Shown: positions 7,425 to 16,713 of the stretch, piece by piece | Layout: each line of letters opens with the position of its first letter | Position numbering within the stretch: position 1 is the stretch's first letter | From: CAYRHJ01 sp964424105 | Lineage (GTDB): Bacteria > Planctomycetota > Phycisphaerae > UBA1845 | Direction: 5' to 3' | NCBI GenBank assembly: GCA_964424105.1 | Contig: CAYRHJ010000004.1 | Span: 1-64,000 of the forward strand | Length of the DNA: 64,000 nucleotides | Made by a program: the position numbers and the translations under genes | The notes under the pieces: generated by a model | Told to the model about the DNA's origin: nothing | Databases searched by the model: none | The model's input: only the letters and a program-made list of their open reading frames with translations

Positions 7425-9105
7425 CCCGCCGTTTGTGCCGGTGGGCCTGCTGGTGTTGGTCCGCGTTCGGGCGCGGGCGTTGATGAATCACGCGCGGGAC
7501 GTGGTGCGTGAAGCGCCGGTGAAAGTTCTGGCGACGGCGGCGTTCATTACGATCATCTGGTTCGCGCTGTTCATGCTTTTCTGGCAGGTGTTTCGTTATT
7601 TTCAGATGTCGTTGCTGCAATCGGTGGTGGCGATTCCGCTGATTTTTCATTTCTTTTTCGTGGCCTTGCTGGTGTTGCTGACGCTGTCGAACGCGATCCT
7701 GGTCTATGGGGCGTTGTTCAGGAACGAAGAGGCCGCCTATCTGTTGTGTTCGCCGATGGATCTGCGCAGCACGGTGGCGGTGAAGTATTTGGAGAGTTTG
7801 TTTTTTTCCAGTTGGTCGCTGTTGCTGTTGGGCTTGCCGCTGATGATGGCCATCGCCCGCGTCGAACAGGAAACGTGGTTTTTCTACCCGTATTACGTGC
7901 TGATGTTTTTGGCATTCATACCGATCCCCGGCGCGTTGGGGTTGTTGGGTGCGTGGAGCGTGGCCCGATTCGTGCCGCGTTCGATTCGAAAGCTGCTGGT
8001 GACGAGCGCAGCCTTGATCCTGTTGTTGGGGGCGTTGTGGGGGCTTCGTTCCGTTCGGACGTTTTACGGGATGCGCGACGAATGGATCGACGATTTTTTT
8101 GAGCGGCTGTCGCTGGTGCAGTTAAGTGTTCTGCCAAGTACCTGGGTGACGCGTGGGATCGAGGCGGCGTATAACGATCATCGCGACGACGCGCTTCGCT
8201 ACCTGGTGATCACGGTGGCCAACGCGTTGTTTTTGAGCTGGTTCGCGGTGCACCTGGTGGCGTGGCGATTTTTGCCGGCCTACGATCGCGCGGGGATGAT
8301 GGACCCGCGATCAGCCCCATCGACGTCGCGGAACGAGGTGGGGTTTCTGCGACCTTTTCTGTTCTTCCTTCCACATCACGTGCGAATTATCGCGGCGAAA
8401 GATTGGCGTCAATTCGTACGCGATCCGATGCAATGGTCGCAGTTGGCCATCTTGTTCGGATTGATGGGCTTGTATCTGCTGAACATGCCCCGTGTGGACA
8501 TCGACGACACGGTGGGCAATTGGCGGGAGGTGGTGCCGTACTTGAATCTGACGGCGGTTAGTTTCATTCTGGCGACGTTCACCAGCCGCTTCGTGTTTCC
8601 CATGGTCTCGCTGGAGGGGCGGCAGTTTTGGCTGCTGGGCCTGCTGCCGGTTTCGCGGAGTTGGATTCTGGTGGCGAAATGCACGTTTGCGTTTGCGGTT
8701 ACTTTCGCGGTGGCGGCTGCGGTCATGTTGTTGGCGGCCTACATTTTGCGTTTGGATGGCGTAACGATTGTGTGGCAGTTGTTGATCACGGGTTCGGTGT
8801 GTTATGGATTATCGGGATTGGCTGTGGGAATCGGCGCGCGTTTGCCGGTGTTGGGCGAATCGAATCCGGCGCGAATCGCCAATGGGCTGGGCGGCACGAT
8901 CAACTTGATCGCTTCGGTGGGGCTGATCTTCTGCATGCTGTCGGGGGTGGCGGCGGCGACGTTTTATCTGGACGGGCGATCCATTCGATTGGCCGGCGTG
9001 CCGGCGGTTTGGATGGTGCGCCTGGTCGTGGTTCTGTTCGGATTGGCTGCGGGCACTGTGGCGATGGCGATGGGCTCCCGGCATCTGAAAAGAATGGAAC
9101 TGTAG
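7408..9105 (+). CDS. ABC exporter membrane subunit
   Basis: About 565 residues with many hydrophobic stretches (for example AFITIIWFALFMLFW, FHFFFVALLVLLTLSNAIL, and several near the C-terminus), arranged as two clusters of TM helices around a cytoplasmic middle. Resembles the putative ABC exporter family PF16962, in which the membrane protein follows an ATPase. Start ATG 7408 is preceded by a GAGGGTGAGGG purine tract and lies inside the ATPase gene; a GTG at 7393 is an alternative. Likely exports a lipid, peptide or drug; the specificity is unknown. Confidence 0.8.
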   Translation: MGSNADPPFVPVGLLVLVRVRARALMNHARDVVREAPVKVLATAAFITIIWFALFMLFWQVFRYFQMSLLQSVVAIPLIFHFFFVALLVLLTLSNAILVYGALFRNEEAAYLLCSPMDLRSTVAVKYLESLFFSSWSLLLLGLPLMMAIARVEQETWFFYPYYVLMFLAFIPIPGALGLLGAWSVARFVPRSIRKLLVTSAALILLLGALWGLRSVRTFYGMRDEWIDDFFERLSLVQLSVLPSTWVTRGIEAAYNDHRDDALRYLVITVANALFLSWFAVHLVAWRFLPAYDRAGMMDPRSAPSTSRNEVGFLRPFLFFLPHHVRIIAAKDWRQFVRDPMQWSQLAILFGLMGLYLLNMPRVDIDDTVGNWREVVPYLNLTAVSFILATFTSRFVFPMVSLEGRQFWLLGLLPVSRSWILVAKCTFAFAVTFAVAAAVMLLAAYILRLDGVTIVWQLLITGSVCYGLSGLAVGIGARLPVLGESNPARIANGLGGTINLIASVGLIFCMLSGVAAATFYLDGRSIRLAGVPAVWMVRLVVVLFGLAAGTVAMAMGSRHLKRMEL

Positions 9106-9201
9106 GGATTGGATGCAGACATCATTGATGGCCTGGGTCGTTATGGGTCGTGGTTTGTATCGGATTGGGCGCCTACCGTTGTGTGGAGGGGGAAAGCGTT
9201 C

Positions 9202-9579
9202 ATGTCCGAAAAGCAGCCCATCAAATTCGTGTCCGGTAAATTATCCGACGAGGCGAATCCGCGCCCGCGGGCGACCATGGATGACTGGGAGCGCCAGCAA
9301 GTGTTCCGGGAAATGGTGGTCTCGCTCTTGCGAAACGGACCGCTGAGCCATCGAAGACGGCGGCAAATCATTCAATATGCGGCGGCGCTGAACATTACCC
9401 CCGTTCTGGCGGGTCGATTGATTGACGAAGCCCACCGTTCGTGTCCTGTCCCCATTCAGAATCGGAAGCGGGCATTCCTATCACACGTTTGGGCTGACGA
9501 GCGCTCCACGCGCTCCGTGCCGGCGTTTCTTGCACTACTTGCGATCGCGATCGTCGTGATGGTGGTAAGCGCTTCGTAG
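9202..9579 (+). CDS. Small protein with a C-terminal TM helix
   Basis: 125 residues from ATG 9202, which follows a strong GGAGGGGG ribosome-binding tract. The N-terminal ~95 residues are hydrophilic, with an Arg-rich SHRRRRQII segment, and look helical; the last ~20 residues (FLALLAIAIVVMVVS) form a single membrane helix, giving a tail-anchored topology. No known family recognised. It follows the ABC exporter by about 100 bases and could be in the same transcript. Confidence 0.6.
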   Translation: MSEKQPIKFVSGKLSDEANPRPRATMDDWERQQVFREMVVSLLRNGPLSHRRRRQIIQYAAALNITPVLAGRLIDEAHRSCPVPIQNRKRAFLSHVWADERSTRSVPAFLALLAIAIVVMVVSAS

Positions 9580-9641
9580 CCACGCAAGCAGGACGCCCGA
9601 ACGGCTGGACCAGAGCGCAGCCGGCCCGTATTGCCGTTTAT

Positions 9642-12074
9642 TCATCGACGGTGCGGGGATCGATCCGCGTTGTTGAACGGTTCGGGTCTTTTCGCAGACA
9701 GCGCCTGGACGAAGCGGTCTTCGAGCGGACGTCCCATGCGTTCGGCGATGCGGACGTGGCGCCAGGCCGTCTCGTATTCACCCTGTTGATACAGCGCAAT
9801 GGCCAAGTTGTGATGGGCGTCGGCGAAATCCGGCATGATTCGGACGGCCTGCGTCAGATGTTCGACGGCCTGATGCGCTTGACGGGAATCCAACCATAAC
9901 GTCCCTAGATTATAGTGTGCGTTGGCGTGTTGGGGGTCGGCTTGGACGGCTTGTTGAAACGCAGCGATCGCGGCTGGGCGGTCACCGGCTGCTTGACGAA
10001 TCGTTCCCAAAATGAACGCGGCAGGGGCATTGTCTGGGGCCAGGCGAACGGCTGATTCCAATGCGTCGGCTGCGGCGTGGTGCATTTTCGCGTGATAGAG
10101 CAATAGGCCTAGTTTGAATTGCGACGCGTCATCATCCGGGTCAAGGGCGACGGCTTGTCGCAGCAGACGTATGGCCTGGGTGACGGCAGGCTCGGTAGAC
10201 GTCTCGGTCGGCGAATCTGCGTCCGCCGCTGGGGACGTCCGGCCGCCCGATTCGGCCTCTCGCAGCAGCAGTTCGGCAAGTTGCCGGTAGTCCGATGCGA
10301 AGGGGCTGCCGCGATCCACGGCGGATTGGAAGTGGATGTTTGCGTCTTCGTCGCGGTTGGATTGGACCAGGACTTCGCCGAGTGCGAGATGGGCATCCTT
10401 CTGAAATGGCTCGATATCCAGGGCTGATCGGAACGACCGCACGGCTTGATCGATGTTACCTTGCTGGACGAGAAAATGTCCGATGGCGTAGTGTTCATAG
10501 GAATGGTTGGGCGAGATATCCAGTCCTCGGCGAATGGAGGCGATGGCATCTTCCAGCCGATGCAGCCCCGCGTAGGCGTATCCGAGATTAAAATGCGTTT
10601 CGAAGAACGACGGACGTATGTCTAACGCCCGCTGAAGGTGAATGACGGCGTCCGCGTATTGATCGTCTTCCAACAGAATCACGCCGAGATTATTGTGGGG
10701 CAGCCAGGCGTCAGGGTTCTTGGCCAAACTGTCGCGCCACAACGATTCGGAGCTTTGAAAGATCCCGGCGCGGGTCCAGGTCATGGCGCCCAGTGATCCC
10801 AACGCGATGACGCAGAAAAACGTGATCGCCGATCGGCTGGTCGATTGAGCTTGTGCCCGGGCTAGCGCGATGATGGCGGCCAGCGCGGCGATAGGAACCA
10901 GGCTGGCTAGATACTGAAAATGATCCTGCACGAACGAGTAGCGCATGAAAAAGACGTTGAAGAATCCGAGCGCTGGGAACAGCAAAATGACGTAGGCTGC
11001 AATGACGCTGACCGGCACAGAACCGATGCGGCCACGCGCGAGGTAAAATACGATTGTCACGATGGCGAGGGCGAGGGCTGGCGCGATCAACTCCCACGCG
11101 TTGCCGTCCAGCGACCACCGCGGATAGACGAACATGAGGTTCGCGGGCCAAATGAGCTTCCACGCATCAAACCACACGGCACGGCCGGCGATGGCTATGC
11201 GTTGCAGCCAAGACAGGTCCCATGATTCGCCTTGGGCGCCCGCGTGGTGGACTTCCAGCCAGGCCGTCATGCCGCCGGCAAGCCCGCCCAGAACCAGGAA
11301 CGGGATCAACGTCGCAATCCAGCCCCGTTTCATGGAACTGTTTCGCCAACACCACACGACGAGCCAAGCTAACGGCAGAACGCAGGTCGCCGTCTTGCTT
11401 AGCAACGCAGCCAGGAAAGTCAGCAGCGCGACGAGGTAATCTCTGCGGTATGGGCCGGGCTGGAATTGGACCGATTGATCGATCTCGGTCCGTTCGCCTT
11501 GCTGCGCGAGCGCTTCAGTTTTTTCACAATCGCGGCTCGGCAGCTTGCCGACTCGATCGAAACATTCCCGCCGTTGTCTTGCTTCCATGAAACGGAAGTA
11601 GGCTTGGGTGGATAGCAAGGCAAACAAACACGAGAGCACGTTTTTTCGTTCGGTGATCCACGCGACGGATTCGGCATGAACGGGATGGACGGCGAATAGG
11701 GCCGCCGCCCACCATCCACCGGGAATCCGGATTCGTCGCAACACGTGACCCAACAAGACGGCATTGCAGGCGTGCAGGAGTACGTTGGTCAGGTGATAGC
11801 CGAAGGGATTGCGTCCCCATAGGCGAAATTCGAGCCAAAAGCTGGTAGACGTTAGCGGATAATATTGTTGATTGGTATTGGGATCGGTCCAAATCCGGGT
11901 GATTCCGACGGGAGATTGAACCGCTACGTTTTCCGTGATCCACCAGTCGTCGTCCCAGATGAAATCGCCGCGCAGAGCGGGGAGATAGCAGGTGATGACC
12001 AAACCGACGAGGCCAAGGTCTTTGCCGACTATTTTCCATGGAATACTGCGTTTGGCGGTCGGTGGTGATGTCAT
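9642..12074 (-). CDS. TMTC-like membrane O-glycosyltransferase with TPR repeats
   Basis: 810-residue membrane protein. The N-terminal half has about ten TM helices with an acidic DFIWDDDWWITENV loop near residue 40 and the HPVHAESVAWITERKN signature typical of TMTC/PMT-like O-mannosyltransferase homologues. The C-terminal half (about 440-800) is a run of tetratricopeptide repeats (HNNLGVILLE, THFNLGYAYAG, AHYNLGTLWLD, AHHNLAIALYQ). Family knowledge suggests transfer of a sugar from a polyprenyl-phosphate donor to exported proteins, with the TPRs contacting substrate. Convergent with the small TM protein; not in an obvious operon. Confidence 0.8.
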   Translation of the reverse strand: MTSPPTAKRSIPWKIVGKDLGLVGLVITCYLPALRGDFIWDDDWWITENVAVQSPVGITRIWTDPNTNQQYYPLTSTSFWLEFRLWGRNPFGYHLTNVLLHACNAVLLGHVLRRIRIPGGWWAAALFAVHPVHAESVAWITERKNVLSCLFALLSTQAYFRFMEARQRRECFDRVGKLPSRDCEKTEALAQQGERTEIDQSVQFQPGPYRRDYLVALLTFLAALLSKTATCVLPLAWLVVWCWRNSSMKRGWIATLIPFLVLGGLAGGMTAWLEVHHAGAQGESWDLSWLQRIAIAGRAVWFDAWKLIWPANLMFVYPRWSLDGNAWELIAPALALAIVTIVFYLARGRIGSVPVSVIAAYVILLFPALGFFNVFFMRYSFVQDHFQYLASLVPIAALAAIIALARAQAQSTSRSAITFFCVIALGSLGAMTWTRAGIFQSSESLWRDSLAKNPDAWLPHNNLGVILLEDDQYADAVIHLQRALDIRPSFFETHFNLGYAYAGLHRLEDAIASIRRGLDISPNHSYEHYAIGHFLVQQGNIDQAVRSFRSALDIEPFQKDAHLALGEVLVQSNRDEDANIHFQSAVDRGSPFASDYRQLAELLLREAESGGRTSPAADADSPTETSTEPAVTQAIRLLRQAVALDPDDDASQFKLGLLLYHAKMHHAAADALESAVRLAPDNAPAAFILGTIRQAAGDRPAAIAAFQQAVQADPQHANAHYNLGTLWLDSRQAHQAVEHLTQAVRIMPDFADAHHNLAIALYQQGEYETAWRHVRIAERMGRPLEDRFVQALSAKRPEPFNNADRSPHRR

Positions 12075-12224
12075 GATAGGCCACGGATTCTAGCTGACGA
12101 TCGGACGGCGCCGAAATTCGACACCATGGGCGTTTTGAGCGTGGACAATTGACAGATTCGGCGAGGAAGCCATAGTCGCGTTCGCCCGAATCGGGCGATA
12201 GTGACAGGAGGCGTTTGTCCGTCC

Positions 12225-13550
12225 ATGATTCAAGGAACAGCCGTTTTACGCGTCCGGCAGCATTTGGGGAAGTACCGCATCGATGGCCGCATCGCGGAAG
12301 GTGGCTTTGCGGCGGTGTTCAAGGCCTTCGATACGATCGCCGGTTTGCCGGTCGCACTGAAGGTGCCCAACGCGGGGGTGATGACGAAGGAGGTATTGGC
12401 AAACTTTCGTCATGAAGTCCGCCTGAATTCCAAGCTGGACCATCCGAATATTCTGCCGGTGAAGGATGCGGGATTTGTAGACGGGGTTTTTGTGATCGCC
12501 TATCCCCTGGGCGATCGAACGCTGGGCGACCGTCTGGAACGTCGCCTCTCGATGAAGTTGGCTGTGGATTTCGTGGAGCAGATGCTGGCGGCGGTGGCGT
12601 TCGCCCATACCAAGCGGGTCATGCATTGCGATATCAAACCGGAAAATTTTATACTTTTTCCGGGCAATCGCCTGCGATTGGCGGACTTCGGCATCGCCAA
12701 GATCGCCCGCCGAACCATCGAAGCCTCCGGCAGCGGAACGGTGGGATACTTGGCGCCGGAACAGGCCATGGGCAAGCCGTCGTTTCGATCGGACGTGTTC
12801 TCCCTGGGATTGATTTTGTATCGCATGTTCGCGGGTCACTTACCGGAGTGGCCTTTTGATTGGCCTCCCGCGGGTTATGACCGTTTGCGCCGCAATCTCC
12901 ATCCGGACGTGATCCGTTTTCTGCAACGATCGATGCAAGTGGACCATCGCAAGCGTTTCACCGACGCGGTGCAGATGGCTGAGCAATTCAAACGACTCAA
13001 GGGGCGTCTGCAACGCTCGGTTATCTCCGTCCGGCGCCGGCGACGGAAACAAAAGACCCAACCGCAACACACCTGGCGGGCGGTGCGATTCACCGAATTC
13101 CTGCGGCGCTATCGGGGCGAATTGGAACTTCGCGACACCTGCCGCCGATGCCAGGGTCCCGTGGCTGACGCGATGAAGCAATGTCCCTGGTGCGGATGTG
13201 ATCACCGCGTGATCGAGCCGTCCACCCACTGGCCCGGGCAATGCCCACGTTGTAAACGTGGGATGAAATCGGACTGGCGGTATTGCCCGTGGTGTTATGG
13301 GTCGGCTGTCCAGGAAGAATGTGCGCCGCGCTACAGCGATGGGCGCTACGTCGCCCGCTGCGACGGTGCTCGCTGTCCGGGGCGAGACCTGATGCCGTTC
13401 ATGCAATACTGCCCGTGGTGTCGGCGGAAAGTGCGACGGGCATGGCCCTTGATAGGCAGCCGGGATCGCTGTCCACGATGTCGGTGGGGCGTGTGTCGTG
13501 ATTATTGGGACTATTGTCCGTGGTGCAGTCGGACCCTTGGAAAGCGTTGA
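12225..13550 (+). CDS. Ser/Thr protein kinase with four C-terminal zinc-ribbon units
   Basis: 441 residues from ATG 12225, preceded at some distance by an AGGAGG-type site near 12206. Kinase domain at about 15-260: AEGGFA loop, K46 (VALK), helix-C E64, catalytic loop H134-C135-D136-I-K138-PEN, DFG 154-156, GTVGYLAPE 171-179. The Arg of HRD is Cys, so it is a non-RD kinase but otherwise complete. After a basic linker (RRRRRKQK) come four repeated zinc-ribbon-like units, each a CxxC or C...C pair followed 10-11 residues later by a CPWC pair: C306/C309-C320/C323, C340/C343-C354/C357, C379/C384-C396/C399, C416/C419-C431/C434. No TM helix, unlike most bacterial PknB-type kinases. A PP2C phosphatase follows 5 bases downstream. 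Confidence 0.88.
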   Translation: MIQGTAVLRVRQHLGKYRIDGRIAEGGFAAVFKAFDTIAGLPVALKVPNAGVMTKEVLANFRHEVRLNSKLDHPNILPVKDAGFVDGVFVIAYPLGDRTLGDRLERRLSMKLAVDFVEQMLAAVAFAHTKRVMHCDIKPENFILFPGNRLRLADFGIAKIARRTIEASGSGTVGYLAPEQAMGKPSFRSDVFSLGLILYRMFAGHLPEWPFDWPPAGYDRLRRNLHPDVIRFLQRSMQVDHRKRFTDAVQMAEQFKRLKGRLQRSVISVRRRRRKQKTQPQHTWRAVRFTEFLRRYRGELELRDTCRRCQGPVADAMKQCPWCGCDHRVIEPSTHWPGQCPRCKRGMKSDWRYCPWCYGSAVQEECAPRYSDGRYVARCDGARCPGRDLMPFMQYCPWCRRKVRRAWPLIGSRDRCPRCRWGVCRDYWDYCPWCSRTLGKR

Positions 13551-13555
13551 GTGCC

Positions 13556-14377
13556 ATGGTCACCGACGTGGATTATTCGCCCATCGTTTACCTTGATTGC
13601 GAAATGACCGAGAGCGAATCTCACGAGGTCGCCGCGGGGCGCTGTGAAGTGTTCTCATGTCGGTGTCCGGGAAGGCAGTCGGCCAACGAGGACGCCGGCG
13701 TGATCTTGCCCTGTGGGGATGGCCGGGCGGTGTTGGCCTTGGCGGATGGGTTCGGCGGTCTTCCCGCGGGTCAACAAGCGGCGGAACTTGCGCTCAGCGC
13801 GCTGGCCGACGCGATACAATCGTCCGTGGTCGCGGGGTTCAGCATGCGCGAAGGAATCCTGAATGGCTTCGAACAGGCCAATTCCGCCGTGACATCGTTG
13901 AGCGTCGGTGCGGCGACGACGCTGATCGCGGTGGAAATCGAGGCAGGGCAATTCCGAACCTATCACGTCGGGGATTCGATGGCTCTCTCCGTCGGGCAGC
14001 GCGGGAAGATCAAGTTGCAGACGTTATCGCACTCGCCCACGGGCTATGCGGTGGAAGCGGGACTGCTTGCGGAATCCGACGCGATGTATCACGAGCATCG
14101 CCACCTGGTGTCCAACGCCGTGGGCGCGCCGGCCATGCGGATCGACGTGGGACCCACGACGGTTTTGGCGCCGCGGGACACGCTGATCCTGGGGAGCGAT
14201 GGCCTGTTTGATAATCTGCACTTGGACGAGATCGTCCAGACCATTCGCAAAGGGCGGTTATCGGAATCGTCGCGTTTATTGGCGGACGGTTGTCTCCGGC
14301 GGATGACTTCACCCCAGCCCGATCATCCTTCCAAACCGGACGACTTGATTTTCATGCTCTATCGTCAGGGCGGGTGA
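13556..14377 (+). CDS. PP2C-family Ser/Thr protein phosphatase
   Basis: 273 residues from ATG 13556, 5 bases after the kinase stop, so surely cotranscribed. Metal-dependent phosphatase motifs are intact: NED at 44-46, ADGFGG at 63-68, GDS in YHVGDSMAL, SDGLFDN, and a final D in KPDDLIFML. Family role: dephosphorylate Ser/Thr in proteins; here the natural targets are the neighbouring kinase and its substrates. No TM segment, so both partners are predicted cytosolic. A longer start at 13505 would overlap the kinase gene and add non-conserved residues. Confidence 0.9.
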   Translation: MVTDVDYSPIVYLDCEMTESESHEVAAGRCEVFSCRCPGRQSANEDAGVILPCGDGRAVLALADGFGGLPAGQQAAELALSALADAIQSSVVAGFSMREGILNGFEQANSAVTSLSVGAATTLIAVEIEAGQFRTYHVGDSMALSVGQRGKIKLQTLSHSPTGYAVEAGLLAESDAMYHEHRHLVSNAVGAPAMRIDVGPTTVLAPRDTLILGSDGLFDNLHLDEIVQTIRKGRLSESSRLLADGCLRRMTSPQPDHPSKPDDLIFMLYRQGG

Positions 14378-14392
14378 CTAACCTTCGAGCCC

Positions 14393-15487
14393 CTAGGTGT
14401 TTTTCGTCGTGGGGTGATTGGAATCGGTCGGGTTGGATATGGTCAAGCTGGTGGCCAGGTCGCCGCGCAGCCTGTCATGCATGCTCTCGTCGGACGGTTT
14501 CTTCCAGGCTCGCCGGATCGCGGCGATGCCTTTGGGAGGGACAGCAATGTGACACACCGGGTCGCCCGGTGTGACCACGGGCAGGGTCGTCATGCCCAAC
14601 ACAATTCCGTCGACCGGAGAGGCCAACGTCGTCTTTTCCTTACCGAGCAAGTTGCTGTTCGTGGCGATCGCTTGGCCCTTCTTCAATATGTCACCCGGCG
14701 CGATATGAAAGGCGAGCAACCCTCCGACGTTCGCACGAACCCACAGAGTCTCTTCGATCTCCGCTTGATAGGGCGGACTGATCCAATCCCCAACGATCAT
14801 GCCCAGTTCGATCAGAACGTTGGCTACCCCCCGGACGCCGCAGCCCACCACGGATGGTTCGATCTTCCAGACTTCCCCGGCTTCGAGAATGATCGTCGGG
14901 CAGCCGGCTGCACACGCGGACCGTCGAAGCGAGCCGCGAGGCCCCTTGCCGCTTACGATCAGTTCACAGCCGAACGCCCTAGCCAGCCTGCGGGCGGCGG
15001 GGTTTTCCATGTCGGCGCGGATGTTGGGGTAATTGGTGCGGCGGACGGCGGCTGTGTGAAAATCGATGCCGTAATCGCACTGCGCGACGACGGATTGAAA
15101 GAACGCATGCGCGTAGCGTGCGGCGGGCGTGCCGTTGGGATGTCCCGGGAAACAGCGATTCAAGTCTCGTCGATCCGGAAGATATCGCTGATGCCGATCC
15201 AAACCCAGCATGTTCACCACGGGAATGAGCACCAGCGACCCGGTGATCAATTCAAACGGAGCAGCCAGGATCAGCTCGCGGACGATTCCTGTCCCGTTCA
15301 ACTCGTCACCGTGAACGGCAGCGCTGACGAACAAGGTCGGCCCTGGCGCCGGCGCTCGCCAAACGGTGATGGGAATGACGACGGCGGAACCGCTGTAGCT
15401 CTCGGAAACGGGGATCTCGACGTCTCGCCGCTGGCCCAGCTCAATGGTTTTTCCTGCGATACTGATTTCGTCCCTTAGCTCGGCCAT
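14393..15487 (-). CDS. Succinylglutamate desuccinylase/aspartoacylase-family zinc hydrolase
   Basis: M14-superfamily (AstE/AspA) zinc enzyme of about 364 residues. Zinc motif VHGDELNG, later DFHTAA, and an acidic EAGE segment fit the family. It has a C-terminal beta domain (residues about 270-340) resembling the biotinyl-like extension of AstE/AspA relatives. Start ATG 15487 overlaps the end of the rimK-like gene by 13 bases; an upstream start would lie deep in that gene. Family enzymes cleave N-acyl amino acids or C-terminal amino acids. In this operon it may remove residues added by the ligase; that is inference. Confidence 0.85.
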   Translation of the reverse strand: MAELRDEISIAGKTIELGQRRDVEIPVSESYSGSAVVIPITVWRAPAPGPTLFVSAAVHGDELNGTGIVRELILAAPFELITGSLVLIPVVNMLGLDRHQRYLPDRRDLNRCFPGHPNGTPAARYAHAFFQSVVAQCDYGIDFHTAAVRRTNYPNIRADMENPAARRLARAFGCELIVSGKGPRGSLRRSACAAGCPTIILEAGEVWKIEPSVVGCGVRGVANVLIELGMIVGDWISPPYQAEIEETLWVRANVGGLLAFHIAPGDILKKGQAIATNSNLLGKEKTTLASPVDGIVLGMTTLPVVTPGDPVCHIAVPPKGIAAIRRAWKKPSDESMHDRLRGDLATSLTISNPTDSNHPTTKNT

Positions 15488-16692
15488 GCGGTTGTCGGCA
15501 CCTCTTTTTCGATATTGCCCAGCGGTGTCGGAGGAAGTTTCTTGACTCTGCGCTTCTTTCGCGGCGGGATCAGTGATTTCATGGTCTCGAGCGGGCCGAA
15601 GCAAAGCAACCGGTCACCCACTTCGAGCAGCCGTGTGCCCTTGGGATTCGAGATGACCTTTCCATTGCGGGTCAACGTCAGCACGACCATGTCTTTATCG
15701 CGGAGATTGCTTTCCGCGAGCGTCTTGCCGCTCAATTCTGATTTATCCGGGATAGGAATTTCACCCACGCCGTAACCCCTGCTCACCGTCAAGCGCTGTC
15801 GCAGGTCCATGTCAGGAAACGTCACCCGGTCAGCAACATAGTCCACCATCGCGCCGGCAACGTCTTTCTTGGTCGCTCCCTCGATGCCTTCCAAGCCGGG
15901 CGAGGAGTTCACTTCCATGATTCGCGGTCCGTCGGCGCTTTCCAGCATATCGACGCCGGCGATCCGCAGGCCCAGGATTTGCGCGGCGCGGATGGCTGTT
16001 TCCTCATAACGCGGCTCCAATTCAACCGCCTCCGCCGATCCGCCGCGGTGGACGTTGCTGCGGAATTCCTGACCCTGGGCCACGCGGCGCATGGCTGCGA
16101 CGACGGAATCGCCAATGACCAGGGCGCGAATGTCCCGACCCTTGCTCTCCGCCACGAATTTCTGAATCAGCACGTTCTGCTTGGCACTTTGAAGCGTTTC
16201 GATGATGGCCGACGCGACGTTTTCTGTTTCCGCGAGGATGACACCGACTCCCTGCGTCCCCTCCAAAACCTTGATGACCACCGGCGCGCCCCCCACGCGG
16301 CGGATGGCCGGCAAGACGTCTTCCTTCTTGCGAACAAACGCGGTGGACGGAATGCCTACGTCGTGACGACTCAGGATTTGAAGACTTCTGAGTTTATCGC
16401 GCGAGTGACTGATCCCCAAGGCGGAATTGGCACAATACACGCCCATCTGCTCGAATTGCCGCACCACGGCTGTGCCAAAATAGGTGATCGATGCCCCGAT
16501 GCGCGGGATGACCGCATCATAATTTGGAATCGGCTTTCCGCGGAAAAATAGGTCCGGTGATTCTTTTTCCAGGGAAATGGAAAACCCAAGCGTGTCCAAC
16601 ATGGACACGGAGTGTCCGCGCTGCTTGGCGGCCTCCCGCAACCGGCGCGAGCTGTAGCACTTGGGCTGTCTCGTCAGGATTGCGATTTTCAT
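15475..16692 (-). CDS. rimK: RimK-family ATP-grasp ligase fused to an RCK_C domain
   Basis: 405 residues. Residues 1-290 are a RimK-type alpha-L-glutamate ligase: PRIGASITYFGTAVVRQFE, ATP-grasp K141, glycine loop GTQGVG 145-150, and metal ligands D248, E260 and N262 (MEVNSSPGLEGIE). RimK adds glutamates to the C-terminus of ribosomal protein S6 or makes poly-alpha-glutamate. Residues about 305-375 form an RCK_C (TrkA-C)-like domain (VSRGYGVGEIPIPDKS, LTLTRNGKVISNPKG, LLEVGDRLLCFG), normally a ligand-sensing module of K+ channels and transporters. A basic tail (PPRKKRRVKK) follows. Genes either side overlap or lie within 21 bases. Confidence 0.9.
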   Translation of the reverse strand: MKIAILTRQPKCYSSRRLREAAKQRGHSVSMLDTLGFSISLEKESPDLFFRGKPIPNYDAVIPRIGASITYFGTAVVRQFEQMGVYCANSALGISHSRDKLRSLQILSRHDVGIPSTAFVRKKEDVLPAIRRVGGAPVVIKVLEGTQGVGVILAETENVASAIIETLQSAKQNVLIQKFVAESKGRDIRALVIGDSVVAAMRRVAQGQEFRSNVHRGGSAEAVELEPRYEETAIRAAQILGLRIAGVDMLESADGPRIMEVNSSPGLEGIEGATKKDVAGAMVDYVADRVTFPDMDLRQRLTVSRGYGVGEIPIPDKSELSGKTLAESNLRDKDMVVLTLTRNGKVISNPKGTRLLEVGDRLLCFGPLETMKSLIPPRKKRRVKKLPPTPLGNIEKEVPTTAWPS

Positions 16693-16713
16693 ACTTCCGT
16701 CTCCCCTTGAAAA

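Noticed and set aside
14414..15478. 354-codon plus-strand frame opposite the deacylase
   Set aside because: Antisense to the AstE/AspA-like gene, no motif, signal or ribosome-binding site.
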